The notes under the pieces were generated by a model. That model worked only from the letters and a program-made list of their open reading frames with translations. It was not told the DNA's origin and ran no database searches. Source: CAZART01 sp964487555 (lineage in GTDB: Bacteria > Bacteroidota > Rhodothermia > Rhodothermales > VXPQ01). Taken from it: a stretch of DNA of 64,000 bases. Below are positions 7,832 to 17,493 of this stretch, piece by piece (within the stretch, counting starts at the first letter, position 1; every line of letters starts with the position of its first letter). The stretch is taken from assembly GCA_964487555.1 (NCBI GenBank), contig CAZART010000001.1:112476-176475 (forward strand). Direction: 5' to 3'. The position numbers and the translations under genes were made by a program.

Positions 7832-9077
7832 GATATCCCCCATCGGCAAGCAACGTATCCGGTGACGGTAGCGCGACGGCTGCGCTCCGATCAAAGAACG
7901 CGAATCTCCGATTGCGCACGACAACCGTAACGATGTTTCGACCGACTACGTCACCATAGCTATTGAAAGAGACGGGGCCGGAGAGGCTGAAGCTCGGATC
8001 GGAGGAATGGAGGCGTCGTGCAACGTCTCCCGGTACGGTAGATCCGGCGGATTCCATGGCCTCGGCAAGCAGGCGCATGGCTTCGTAACCCCGCGCGGCC
8101 CATGAATCCGGCGGGCGCCCGTAGGCGGATTGGAACGAACGGACGAAACGCTGGACTTCAGAACGCGGATCGTCCGGATGAAATATTGACGCGACGACCA
8201 TTCCGTGGGCCGCCGACCCCGCAGATCGAATAAGTTCAGGGGTGTCGAGCGCGTCTCCACCAAGTATAGGCATCGTCAATCCGGCATTTCTGATTTGCTT
8301 CACAAGATATCCGGCCTGCGGCGCCATACCGGCCAGGAAGAGTGCATCGAACTCGAGGTCATCCCATTGATCGACGAGGCGCTGATACGCCGAGGGGTTA
8401 GATGATGAAGCAGGATCATACGATTGCCGATCGATGATCTCGAGGCCGTTGCTCTGAGCGAATTCTTCAAAGGCGTTCGCGAGTCCCAGACCATAGGCAT
8501 TTCTGACGTATCCGATCGCGAGACGATGATATCCCGCCCACGATGCCAACTCGGCCATATTCCGCGCGATGTCGTCGTCGCTATTCACACTCCTGAAAAC
8601 CAGGCGGTGCCCGCGGCGAGTGAGCTCAGGGCTCGTCGATCCGGGCGTGATCATCAGGAGGCCGGAACGCTCATAAATGGCAGATGCCGGTATCGAAACG
8701 TGCGAATTAAGGTGCCCGATGACGGCCACAACGTCAGGATCATCGCTGAGCCGCTGCGCAACGAGACGGCCCTCATCGACCGATTCCCTGTCATCCTCTT
8801 TGCGAACCAGAATCGTACGACCCAGTACTCCACCGGCTGCGTTGATTTCTTCGACCGCCAGCTGCAGACCCTCCCAGTAGAGACCATCGTAGCGGACCGA
8901 CCACGGCCACGCGGCCGCGATGGTCACGGATTCACCTGGAGCGCGTGCCCGGCGTTCTCGCTCCGCGATGACATCGTCGGGACCGTCGCACGATCCGATT
9001 ACGCTCACCACGATCAATCCACCTGCCAGCACGGCAGCCCATATGCCCCACCTGGTTTTTTCCATATTCGCATTCAT
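7818..9077 (-). CDS. Branched-chain-amino-acid-type substrate-binding lipoprotein
   Basis: A 419-residue protein of the periplasmic binding fold type I (Leu/Ile/Val-binding family). The signal peptide ends in a lipobox-like VIGSC, and the mature part has the typical EINAAGGVLGR, VAVIGHLNS, ITPGSTSPELT and MRLLAEAM segments. The start at 9077 follows AGAGAGG and is 19 bases after the exporter gene. No permease or ATPase of the matching importer lies nearby. Within this operon it probably acts as a ligand sensor or accessory factor at the inner or outer membrane. The operon position is odd for a nutrient binder. Confidence 0.85.
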   Translation of the reverse strand: MNANMEKTRWGIWAAVLAGGLIVVSVIGSCDGPDDVIAERERRARAPGESVTIAAAWPWSVRYDGLYWEGLQLAVEEINAAGGVLGRTILVRKEDDRESVDEGRLVAQRLSDDPDVVAVIGHLNSHVSIPASAIYERSGLLMITPGSTSPELTRRGHRLVFRSVNSDDDIARNMAELASWAGYHRLAIGYVRNAYGLGLANAFEEFAQSNGLEIIDRQSYDPASSSNPSAYQRLVDQWDDLEFDALFLAGMAPQAGYLVKQIRNAGLTMPILGGDALDTPELIRSAGSAAHGMVVASIFHPDDPRSEVQRFVRSFQSAYGRPPDSWAARGYEAMRLLAEAMESAGSTVPGDVARRLHSSDPSFSLSGPVSFNSYGDVVGRNIVTVVVRNRRFAFFDRSAAVALPSPDTLLADGGYHERP

Positions 9078-9096
9078 CGTGCATCCCTCTCTATCA

Positions 9097-11991
9097 TTAG
9101 ACCATCTGCCGACGGACGAGATCGGCAAACAGGCCGCCTTCCTTCAGCAACGTGGCGTATGTGCCGGTTTGAACGACGCGGCCGCGATCAAGCACGTAGA
9201 TGCGATCCGCGTTCATGATGGTGCTTAGCCTGTGTGCGACGACAATCCGCGTGGCCTGCAGGCGTTCGAGACTCTCACTCACAATCGCCTGCGTTCTGTT
9301 GTCCAGCGCGCTTGTCGCTTCGTCGAAGAAGAGGATGCGCGGCCGGTTCACGACGGCTCGCGCGATAAGGAGGCGCTGGCGCTGGCCACCCGAAAGCGTT
9401 GTCCCACCTTCGCTAATTATCGTGTGCATCCCCATCGGCATCTGACGGATGTCTTCATCGAGCCCGGCCATCCTGGCCGCCTGCCAGGCATCATCCATGG
9501 TCGCCAGGGAAGAGCCGGTAATGTTGGTGAATATGTCGCCGGACATCATCGCGCCATGTTGCAAAACAACACCGATCTGGCGACGAACCGCCAGGATGTC
9601 AAGCCCGGACACGTCCTGTCCATCAAAATAGATCGAGCCGGATTCCGCATGCTCGAAGCCGAGCAGCAACCGAAGGATGGTTGATTTTCCCGAGCCCGAC
9701 GGGCCTACCAGGGCGATAAATTCGCCGGAGCCCGCCGAGATCGAGACGTCATGGAGGATGGGCGCACCGGTAGGGTCGTAACGGAACGACACTTGGGAGA
9801 CTTCAATCTCTCCGCTGAGGGCGCCGGGGTCGGCCATGGACTCGGTCACCTCCGGTAGCGACTCGAGAATAGGTTTCGCCTGTTCGTATATCGGAATGGA
9901 TGTCAGCATCGCCAGAATGGCACCCGTTGCGGACATCATGTTTGCCGTGAATGAGCCGTAGGCACCGTTAAACGCGATGAAGTCGCCTGTCGCCATGACT
10001 GAGTCCCCATGGGCGACCATGACGCCGAAAATGACCATCATGGACAGGACCGGAAAGGCAGAATTAAACGTGGTGAGCACGTTGCCGACACGGCGTGCCG
10101 AGAACTGCAGCCGCCGTTGATCAGCAAAAGCGAACGCCCAGCGTTCATAGGATTTCGACTCAGCGCCCGCCACGCGGAGCTTGGTTATGCCCGTGATGTA
10201 CTGAAGTACCTGCCCCGAGAGGCGAGATTGTGCAGCGGCGATATCACGTTGGTAGCGCAGCTGGAGGTAGCCGGCCGTTCCTAGCACGACGAGCGCGACC
10301 CAGGTCATCGCAAGGGCCCAGAGGGCGAGACGGGCATCGTAATAGAAGAGGAGCGCGAGATTGAAGATGGAGAATAGCCCGCTCAACAGCGACGCGATCG
10401 TGCCGCCGGAAAGGAGCCTCCGGATTTCACTTATTCCCCCGGCGCGGACGGCGAGGTCGCCCGCAGCAAACCGGCGGAAGAAGGACGTGGGCAGGTTGAG
10501 CAGGCGGTCCCACACGGCCGACTGAACCGACGCGTCCATCTTGCTTTCGACACGAAGAACCGCGAGTCCACGGACTAACTGAAACAGAGCCGTTGCGATG
10601 GTGCACGCCAGCAGGGCCGCCACCATGTGCAGGAGCTGAATTCGTTCTGCTTCCGGAATCACGGAATTAAACAGCACGCCGGTGAGGATCGGCGTGATCA
10701 CTCCCAGCAATCCTGCCGTGATTCCCATCATAAGGATCGTCCAGAAATCCTGCCGGCATCCACGCGCGGCGAAGTTGAATACGTCCCATGCCGACATCGC
10801 ACGATCCCCGAAAGGCCGATAGAATGAATAGGCAAAGGGATTTAGCGTTTTGCCGACACGCTCGTCGACGACGTTGGGCTCACCCGTTTGCGGATCGGTC
10901 CATTCGTAAGACCCGGAGCGCCCGCGGAGCAGTGCGATGGGTAATCGATTCCGGCCTTCGCTGTCGACCAGAAGACCAAGAAGAGGTCCGGCGTCGTAGC
11001 GCCACCATCCGTCTCTCAGTGCAACACGTCGGACTCGGAATCGTGACGCCGCAGCAATTCGCTCGAGGCGGCCGCGCGATTCATGGCCTTCCCGCTCTGC
11101 CGGTGCGGTGACATCGATCGACGCGGCCCGGCCAACTGCCTGACACGCCTCGAGCAACGTATCGCCTGACGACCCGGTGGACGCCGGCTCATTCGACATG
11201 ACGGTGGCCAGGTGTAAGACGGCCTGCGACAACGCCTCCCGATCGGATTCGCTCTTCTTCTCAAGGCGTTTGAGACTCTTTTCTCGATCGATCGTCTCGG
11301 CGACCTCTACGGCGTGGATGATCGCCCCGTGATAAGCCGCCAGATCATCCCAGATTGCACCGTCAATGAGACGGTCCAACGTCGAGAAGCATCGTACACG
11401 GCCCGCACGGCCCGACTCGACCCACAAATGCGGCCCCACCGGTACGGCAACGGATGTGTCGAACGAGAAGCCGGGCAGACCCATGAAATTGGAGGCCCCC
11501 TCCTCGTGAAGCGTCCAAACAATCTCGCTCGCATTGCGAATGAACCCGCCGCTTTCGATCAGCAGCGCTTCGCCTGGCACGGCCTCGACGTGCTCCTTTG
11601 GAGGCATGCGGTTGAATGCGCCGGCTGCCAGCTGTTTTACCCAGTTATCGATAGGACGGCAATAGGCACTTATCCCCTCTGTGCGGAGAGACAAGCTATA
11701 GAGAAACTGAACGTCGATCTCTCGTATCCGGCACATTCCCACAGGTACCGCGATAAGGGCGTGGTCGGAATCGGCGTCCGGACCGGCATAAAATGCGTCT
11801 CCCTCGTCGAATCGAGCGACGAAGCGGCGCCGCGAAACAGGTGCATCGCTCGAAAGCCGCACGGCGAAGACATCTATCTGTCCGGATTCAATGATCCAGG
11901 CACCGGTCCCTCCGGTAAGCCGAATGACGTGGCTGCCGCCCAGGTCGTTTACGGTGCCGGTGTCGAATAGGAAATGATCTTGGTCGATCAT
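9097..11991 (-). CDS. NHLM-type bacteriocin ABC exporter, second subunit (no C39 domain)
   Basis: A 964-residue protein. The C-terminal half is a type I ABC exporter: about six transmembrane helices (roughly 400-680), Walker A VGPSGSGKST, signature LSGGQRQRL and Walker B ILFFDEATSALD. The first 380 residues form a long cytoplasmic region with a cyclic-nucleotide-binding-like start, the layout of the NHLM system ATP-binding subunit. It probably forms a heteromeric exporter with the adjacent C39-containing protein, 11 bases upstream. It moves leader-carrying peptides across the inner membrane. Family call rests on length, order and motifs. Confidence 0.88.
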   Translation of the reverse strand: MIDQDHFLFDTGTVNDLGGSHVIRLTGGTGAWIIESGQIDVFAVRLSSDAPVSRRRFVARFDEGDAFYAGPDADSDHALIAVPVGMCRIREIDVQFLYSLSLRTEGISAYCRPIDNWVKQLAAGAFNRMPPKEHVEAVPGEALLIESGGFIRNASEIVWTLHEEGASNFMGLPGFSFDTSVAVPVGPHLWVESGRAGRVRCFSTLDRLIDGAIWDDLAAYHGAIIHAVEVAETIDREKSLKRLEKKSESDREALSQAVLHLATVMSNEPASTGSSGDTLLEACQAVGRAASIDVTAPAEREGHESRGRLERIAAASRFRVRRVALRDGWWRYDAGPLLGLLVDSEGRNRLPIALLRGRSGSYEWTDPQTGEPNVVDERVGKTLNPFAYSFYRPFGDRAMSAWDVFNFAARGCRQDFWTILMMGITAGLLGVITPILTGVLFNSVIPEAERIQLLHMVAALLACTIATALFQLVRGLAVLRVESKMDASVQSAVWDRLLNLPTSFFRRFAAGDLAVRAGGISEIRRLLSGGTIASLLSGLFSIFNLALLFYYDARLALWALAMTWVALVVLGTAGYLQLRYQRDIAAAQSRLSGQVLQYITGITKLRVAGAESKSYERWAFAFADQRRLQFSARRVGNVLTTFNSAFPVLSMMVIFGVMVAHGDSVMATGDFIAFNGAYGSFTANMMSATGAILAMLTSIPIYEQAKPILESLPEVTESMADPGALSGEIEVSQVSFRYDPTGAPILHDVSISAGSGEFIALVGPSGSGKSTILRLLLGFEHAESGSIYFDGQDVSGLDILAVRRQIGVVLQHGAMMSGDIFTNITGSSLATMDDAWQAARMAGLDEDIRQMPMGMHTIISEGGTTLSGGQRQRLLIARAVVNRPRILFFDEATSALDNRTQAIVSESLERLQATRIVVAHRLSTIMNADRIYVLDRGRVVQTGTYATLLKEGGLFADLVRRQMV

Positions 11992-12002
11992 GAGTGTCAG
12001 CC

Positions 12003-14333
12003 CTAATACTTCTGAATCAAGCGCGCATAGAGTCCGCCGTCAGCCATCAGATTTTCATGTGTGCCGCGTTGAGCAACGTGGCCGCCGTCGAGCACGATGA
12101 TCTCGTCTGCGTCTCGGATGGTACTCAGCCTGTGCGCCACGACGAGCATGGTGCACCCGCGGCATCGCAGACGGTCGTCAATGAGCTTTTCGGTTGCGGC
12201 GTCCAGCGCGCTCGTCGCCTCGTCGAGCACGAGGATGGACGGGTTGCCGGCGAGGGCACGTGCAATTTCGAGGCGCTGTCGCTGGCCACCGCTGAAGTTT
12301 CGGCCACCCTCCTCTACCGTGCTATTGTAGCCGTGGGAACGCGCGGCGATCACTTCATGGATCGATGCATCTTTCGCGGCCTGGATAACGTCGGCCTCCT
12401 GGATGGTCTCGTCCCACAGCGTCAGGTTTTCACGAATCGTACCACCAAATAGGAAAATGTCCTGATCGACGAACGCGAAGGAGCTGTTCAGTAGCGCCGG
12501 CGGGATATGGCGGCGGGGTATTCCGTCAAAGCGAATTTCGCCGCTCCACGGCTCGAAAAGGCCGCAGACCAGCTTCGCGACGGTGGATTTACCCGATCCC
12601 GACCCTCCTACGAGGGCCACGCGAGCACCCGGTTTCAGCGAAAGATTGAAGGATTCGATGAGCGGCTCGTCCAGCGGACTGTAGCCGAATGTCACATCCT
12701 TCAACTCGAGAAATCCCTGGAGTGTGGTTGCGGCGGCCGAACTAGCGATGGTGCGCGAGCCGACGTCACGAGCAGCGCCGTTCGAACCCTCCTCGATCGC
12801 CGAAACGTCCGGGTGGCACAGCTCCGACGGTCGATCGGGCTGATACATCAGGACGTCGTCAATGCGGTTCATATCGCCCTCGACTTCCTGGTATTTTCCG
12901 CCGAGCGCGACCATGTCGTTGACCGGTTTCACGAAGCTGAGCATGAGGGATTGAAAAGCGACGAGCATCCCCATACTCATCTCTCCGTCCATGATCCGCA
13001 ATGCGCCGAAACCCAGAATCAGGGCTACGTTGATTCCCAGAAGGAGCGGTGGTACGACGGCCAGGACCTGGGAGTACACACCGAGCTGCTGCTGCGCGTT
13101 GATGGTTTTCGCGTGGTATCCGGACCAGCGCGTGAAAAAATCCATTTCCGATCCGCTCGCTTTCAGCGTTTCAATCGTCTGGAGCCCGCCCATGGCAACG
13201 CCGAGCAATTTTCCCCTCTCCTGAAGCAGTTGTTGATTCGCATCTTTCCGTTTCCGCGCGACGAACTTCAGAGCGAGGATGTTGATGCCCGCGATGGTAA
13301 TCCCGATTACGGTCAATAGGACGTCGTACTGGATCATCAACACCGCGTAGAAGACCACCATCACGACGCTGAGCATCGTGGTCGCGAGTTCGGCGGATAG
13401 CATCCGCGCCACCTTGTCGTTGATGGCCACGCGCGATCCGATTTCGCCGCCGAACCGTTGCGTGAAGAACTTGAAGGGAAGCCGAAGTACGTGCCAGAAG
13501 AAACGTCCGGACGTCGACGCGGCGAGCTTGGTCTCGAGCCTGAGCAGATGGCTTTGCTGAAGCCATGTGAGGGTCGCGACGATCAGGGCGGCCACGCCCA
13601 TCCCGAGAATCAGCGGACGAATCCAGGAGCGCGCTCCACCGACGAGAACGTCGTCGACAAAAATTTTGGCAAATGTCGGGATGATCAGACCGGGCAGCAC
13701 GAGTGCCAGTCCGGCCACCACGACGTATATCACGGCTTCTCCCGAACCTTCGAGCCGGCTTCGGAGCGCCGACGACAGGCTTCGCTTGCCGCCCCCTTTT
13801 TCGAAGTCGGGCCCGGGCTCGAACGTAAGTACGACGCCTGTGAAAGCCTCATCGAATTCCTGTTCGGAGATCACTCTCGGTCCCGCGGACGGATCGTTTA
13901 AATAGACCCGCCCTTTTCGGAATCCCTCTAGAACGAGGAAGTGGTTGAAGTTCCAGTGTACGATCATCGGTCCCGGCACCTGCTTTAGGCTCCCCGGTTC
14001 ACGCTTATAGCCTTTCGCGACGAGGCCGTAGCGACGAGCAGCCTTCATCATGTTGCTCGCCTTGCTGCCGTCGCGTGAGACGCCGCAAGCCTCGCGGAGC
14101 TCTTCCAGCGGCACGAACAAACCGTGATAGGCGAGCACTTTGGCCAGAGACGCCGCACCGCATTCGACGGCTTCCATCTGGAGGATTGTGGGCGTTTTTA
14201 TCCTCCGCGCCGGCATTGGGACTCGTTGACGTACCGGCCACGACCTGAGCAGCTCCTTCACCCAGCGTTTAGCTGCCGCTGATAAACGGTTAGATACCGC
14301 AGCTATGCCTTTCATAATTGAGATGTTTGGCAT
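12003..14333 (-). CDS. C39 peptidase-ABC exporter, NHLM bacteriocin type
   Basis: A 776-residue peptidase-containing exporter. The C39 domain shows the catalytic Cys in EAVECGAASL (residue 58), His in NFNHFLVLEG (131) and Asp in LNDPSAG (147), so it should be active and cleave after double glycine. The transmembrane part spans about 190-480, and the ATPase has VGGSGSGKST, FSGGQRQRLE and ILVLDEATSALD. The start at 14333 shares one base with the stop of the adaptor gene (TGATG), so the two are translationally coupled. It is the expected processing protease for the VAGG leaders at 3.9-5.2 kb. Confidence 0.92.
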   Translation of the reverse strand: MPNISIMKGIAAVSNRLSAAAKRWVKELLRSWPVRQRVPMPARRIKTPTILQMEAVECGAASLAKVLAYHGLFVPLEELREACGVSRDGSKASNMMKAARRYGLVAKGYKREPGSLKQVPGPMIVHWNFNHFLVLEGFRKGRVYLNDPSAGPRVISEQEFDEAFTGVVLTFEPGPDFEKGGGKRSLSSALRSRLEGSGEAVIYVVVAGLALVLPGLIIPTFAKIFVDDVLVGGARSWIRPLILGMGVAALIVATLTWLQQSHLLRLETKLAASTSGRFFWHVLRLPFKFFTQRFGGEIGSRVAINDKVARMLSAELATTMLSVVMVVFYAVLMIQYDVLLTVIGITIAGINILALKFVARKRKDANQQLLQERGKLLGVAMGGLQTIETLKASGSEMDFFTRWSGYHAKTINAQQQLGVYSQVLAVVPPLLLGINVALILGFGALRIMDGEMSMGMLVAFQSLMLSFVKPVNDMVALGGKYQEVEGDMNRIDDVLMYQPDRPSELCHPDVSAIEEGSNGAARDVGSRTIASSAAATTLQGFLELKDVTFGYSPLDEPLIESFNLSLKPGARVALVGGSGSGKSTVAKLVCGLFEPWSGEIRFDGIPRRHIPPALLNSSFAFVDQDIFLFGGTIRENLTLWDETIQEADVIQAAKDASIHEVIAARSHGYNSTVEEGGRNFSGGQRQRLEIARALAGNPSILVLDEATSALDAATEKLIDDRLRCRGCTMLVVAHRLSTIRDADEIIVLDGGHVAQRGTHENLMADGGLYARLIQKY

Positions 14334-15592
14334 CACACCCCGAGAAATCTTTTCAGCACGGGCAGCACCATCTCCGCGGGACGCTGCGACGCTACCGTAA
14401 TCGTCGCCGAGCAGATCGTACCACTTTGAATGCCCCTTTCCGGCCCGCGCGAAGACGACCATTTGAAGCCGCTTACGGTCTTCGGATCGAGTTGCAGACT
14501 GGCGTAGGTCTCATACGGGGCGCCGCCGCCCGAAAGCACGCTCACGAGCTGCTGGTTCTTAAGCACGCGGACCATGGCCTCGGGCGTCGCCGGGAAGTCC
14601 GATACCCGCGACACGGTGGCTTCCATGAATCCATGTTCTTCCCTCGGCGCCGTCGTGGGCGAAATCTGCACGGACATGCCTTCACGGACCTTCTTCCCGT
14701 CCGTCGCCGGCACGTAGAGCACGGCCTCCAACTCCTGGATGTGATCGCCGACCAGATCGAGCCGCATGATCGCACGTCCCTCGGCGACGATGCTCCCTGC
14801 TTCAGCCATGACCTCGAGAATGCGCCCCGTGTACGGACTCGTGACGTCGGCCGCCAGGCGCAGCTGGTCGTTCAGCCGTTCGATCTCGTGATGAAGCTCG
14901 CTGATCCGCAATTGACTGGCCAGAAGCTCTTGACGACGCTGATTTTCGCGAGCAAGGACGCGGATGTCGATCTGCTTGAGCTCGTGCTGAAGCTGTTCGA
15001 CGCGCTCACGGGTGGATTGAAGCTGTTGCCGCGACGCGATGAGCACCTGCTTCGTCACGAGCCCGTCGTCGAGCAGGCGGCGCTGATTCGCGATCTTCTC
15101 CTGGAGCCACGCGATCTGTTCGCGCGTGCTCTGGGCGGATTGTTCGAGGTCGCGCCTCTGCTGCGCTGCAAGCTCGCCTTGAAGCGCCGCGTCGACCGAT
15201 CCGTATTGCTGAAGCTGCACGTGCCGCGCTCGCAGCTCGGCGAGTTCCATCTTGACTTTCTTGATCTGATCGATGAGCGCCGGCTGGTCGATTCGCGCGA
15301 GCACCTGTCCGGACTGGACGGCGTCGCCGGGCCGAACCGCCACGTCGGCGACGAGTCCGGAGGCGCGGGGCACGATGTCGTAAACGCCGCCGGTCTTTAT
15401 GAGCACGCCCATGGCCCGGACGTTGGTCGGCACACGGCCATAGAATCCCCAGACGACGGTGCCGACGAGAAGTGCGCAGATCGTCACCAATGCGATCCAG
15501 CCCTTCGGCGTCGTCACTTGCATGATCTGATCGAGCTGCTCCGGTGAGGAGAGTCGATCGATGGCGACTTTTCTAAATACGTTCCCTTTCAT
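14333..15592 (-). CDS. HlyD-like membrane fusion protein, NHLM secretion adaptor
   Basis: A 419-residue periplasmic adaptor: a short cytoplasmic N-terminus, one transmembrane helix (about 28-50), a biotinyl-lipoyl half-motif (VPRASGLVADVAVRPGD), a long coiled coil (about 105-250) and a return lipoyl/beta-barrel part (SPYTGRILEVMAEAG). It should link the ABC exporter to the outer-membrane channel. The ATG at 15592 is chosen because the protein then begins MKGNVFRKVAIDRLSSPEQLDQ-like, which is typical of the NHLM adaptor; the longer frame is low complexity. It is 37 bases after the channel gene. Confidence 0.9.
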   Translation of the reverse strand: MKGNVFRKVAIDRLSSPEQLDQIMQVTTPKGWIALVTICALLVGTVVWGFYGRVPTNVRAMGVLIKTGGVYDIVPRASGLVADVAVRPGDAVQSGQVLARIDQPALIDQIKKVKMELAELRARHVQLQQYGSVDAALQGELAAQQRRDLEQSAQSTREQIAWLQEKIANQRRLLDDGLVTKQVLIASRQQLQSTRERVEQLQHELKQIDIRVLARENQRRQELLASQLRISELHHEIERLNDQLRLAADVTSPYTGRILEVMAEAGSIVAEGRAIMRLDLVGDHIQELEAVLYVPATDGKKVREGMSVQISPTTAPREEHGFMEATVSRVSDFPATPEAMVRVLKNQQLVSVLSGGGAPYETYASLQLDPKTVSGFKWSSSRGPERGIQSGTICSATITVASQRPAEMVLPVLKRFLGV

Positions 15593-15629
15593 GATCTCGA
15601 GATGTCGCGCCTGACGCGGGATGTTGGAA

Positions 15630-17237
15630 TTAGTCGATCTCGATGGCCGGAGAAAGGAGGCTGTTCGCGATCTCGCGGGCACTGTCGGGTTCCGCGGTGA
15701 GCGTTCCCGCCTCGAATCTGAGCCGCACAATGGCACCGGCGTAGCGCACGCGCGCGGCGACGCGAGCCAGCAGGCTATTGCGAAGTCGCTCCTCGACGAG
15801 TATCAGATCGAACTGCGTCGACATGCCGAGTTGGAGCTTCTTTCGCTCGTTCTCGACCGCTGCCGCATAGAGTTCGACGGCTTCTTCCACCTTCGCGAGC
15901 TCTGCGATGCTGCTGCGGAGCTGTTCGGATGCCACCTTCAGGCCCGAGTGAATTCGACGTTCGAGATCGTCGCGGGCAATCTGCGCCTGGCGCCACGCCG
16001 CGTCCTGGCGTTCGAGCATCCCGCGGGCGCGTCGGTTTGAGACGGGCCATTCGAGGACAAGCGAAAGCGACCCGTTCGTGCCGCTGACATGGTTCTGGCC
16101 GAACGGCGGTAGATGCTGATCGATCGTGAGCCGATTTTCGCTGAGGCCGGCGTAGCCGATGGAGAACCGAAGATCAAGCAGCGGACGCGCCTCGATACTG
16201 CGGGCATATCTGGTTTCGGCCGTCGCGGCGACGGCTTTCTCGATGCCGGCTAGATCCGCTCGGCGCTTCGACGCAATCGCTTCAAGAGCTGTGGACGCGA
16301 CCGGCGTCGGTGCGTCTCGGGAAACCGGAAACCGTGAGGACGGCTTCGGCAGGGCGGCCGCTTCGTCGGAGCGAAGGCCCATCTCCATGCCCAGCTGCTC
16401 GCGCGCTTCAAAGAGGCGCTGCTCGGCGATAAGCCGCGCGGCAAATCGATCGGCGAGGTCCGCACGCAGCTGATCGAGATCGCTCGCCGGCCGCTCGCCT
16501 CCGTCCACCAGCGCCCTCGTCTCCTCTAGAAGGCGGTGGGCCTTAGCCTCTGAGTCCGTCTGGATTTCCAGTGATTCAAAGGCGCCCAGATACGCCCAGT
16601 ACGCGACGGCTACACGGTGGACGCTCGCGGATCGTACGTGCAACGCTTCATAGATGCTGCCTTCGAAGGCGTGCCGCGCGGACGCGAGGTCGGCGACTTC
16701 CGCTATCCGCCTTCCGGCATTCAGAATCGGATAGCTGATCTGAAATGATGCCTCCGTCCTGACGATGGGTGGCGCAGGCAGTGTGAGCGCATCCCGCCGC
16801 GTAAATTCGAGGACCGGCGAAATGGTGATCCCGGATCGGGTACGTCGGGCCACCGCCAGTCGGTAGTTCGAGACGCCGGTGGACGCCGACGAGACGTCGT
16901 AGATGGATTGCTCCGAATCCGAAAAGAGCCTGCTTGTGCGGCCCCCTTCTGCGGAAAAGCCGACGACGAGATCGAATGCTCCTTCCATGAACAGGACTTC
17001 CGCCTCGCGCGCTCGCGTCGATTCGATGCTTTCGAGAATCGGGAGATTGCGATCCAGGGTCGTCTGAATGACGGTTTCGAGATCGAGGCCGCCCTGCGCC
17101 CGCGCCGGCGCCACCAGCGACACGATGACGAATGCGATCGCGGACGGGGTGAGACGGCATCTGTTGGCCAGGGTGCGAGACGCGAATTGGGAACGAGACG
17201 CGAGGAGGGTGCGAGACGCGAGTGGGGAACGAGGCAT
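15630..17237 (-). CDS. TolC-family outer membrane channel
   Basis: A 535-residue outer-membrane efflux protein with two OEP repeats; typical segments include FQISYPILNAGRRIAEV and RLRNSLLARVAARVRY. It should provide the outer-membrane exit for the exporter. The signal peptide core is AIAFVIVSLVAPARAQ, but about 25 extra residues of Ser-Arg-Ala repeats precede it. These are encoded by two copies of an approximately 36-nt direct repeat between 17163 and 17237, so the true start is uncertain. First gene of the export operon. Confidence 0.88.
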   Translation of the reverse strand: MPRSPLASRTLLASRSQFASRTLANRCRLTPSAIAFVIVSLVAPARAQGGLDLETVIQTTLDRNLPILESIESTRAREAEVLFMEGAFDLVVGFSAEGGRTSRLFSDSEQSIYDVSSASTGVSNYRLAVARRTRSGITISPVLEFTRRDALTLPAPPIVRTEASFQISYPILNAGRRIAEVADLASARHAFEGSIYEALHVRSASVHRVAVAYWAYLGAFESLEIQTDSEAKAHRLLEETRALVDGGERPASDLDQLRADLADRFAARLIAEQRLFEAREQLGMEMGLRSDEAAALPKPSSRFPVSRDAPTPVASTALEAIASKRRADLAGIEKAVAATAETRYARSIEARPLLDLRFSIGYAGLSENRLTIDQHLPPFGQNHVSGTNGSLSLVLEWPVSNRRARGMLERQDAAWRQAQIARDDLERRIHSGLKVASEQLRSSIAELAKVEEAVELYAAAVENERKKLQLGMSTQFDLILVEERLRNSLLARVAARVRYAGAIVRLRFEAGTLTAEPDSAREIANSLLSPAIEID

Positions 17238-17493
17238 ACGCGCAAGCCAGTGTTGGGATCAGCTGCATCGTGCGTCTTTTCAGGGCACGCGCAGACACCG
17301 GTCAAAGGCCGTGCCACGTGAGGGAAGTAAAGAGATTCGCTGAATGCGCGCGCCAACGCCGATCTGCCGCCGGGCACCCCTGACCTGAGTAGAGCGTGGC
17401 CTCGATCAGGGCGAACGATGCCTCGCCATAGCGGCGGCCGACTGCTACGTGCCCGCGTCACAGCGGTTACACCAAAAGCCCGGGCAGAATCTT
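17238..17493. other. Intergenic region before export operon
   Basis: About 255 bases between the kinase gene and the channel gene on the same strand. It should carry the promoter of the export operon, but I see no clear promoter elements or terminator. Confidence 0.4.
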
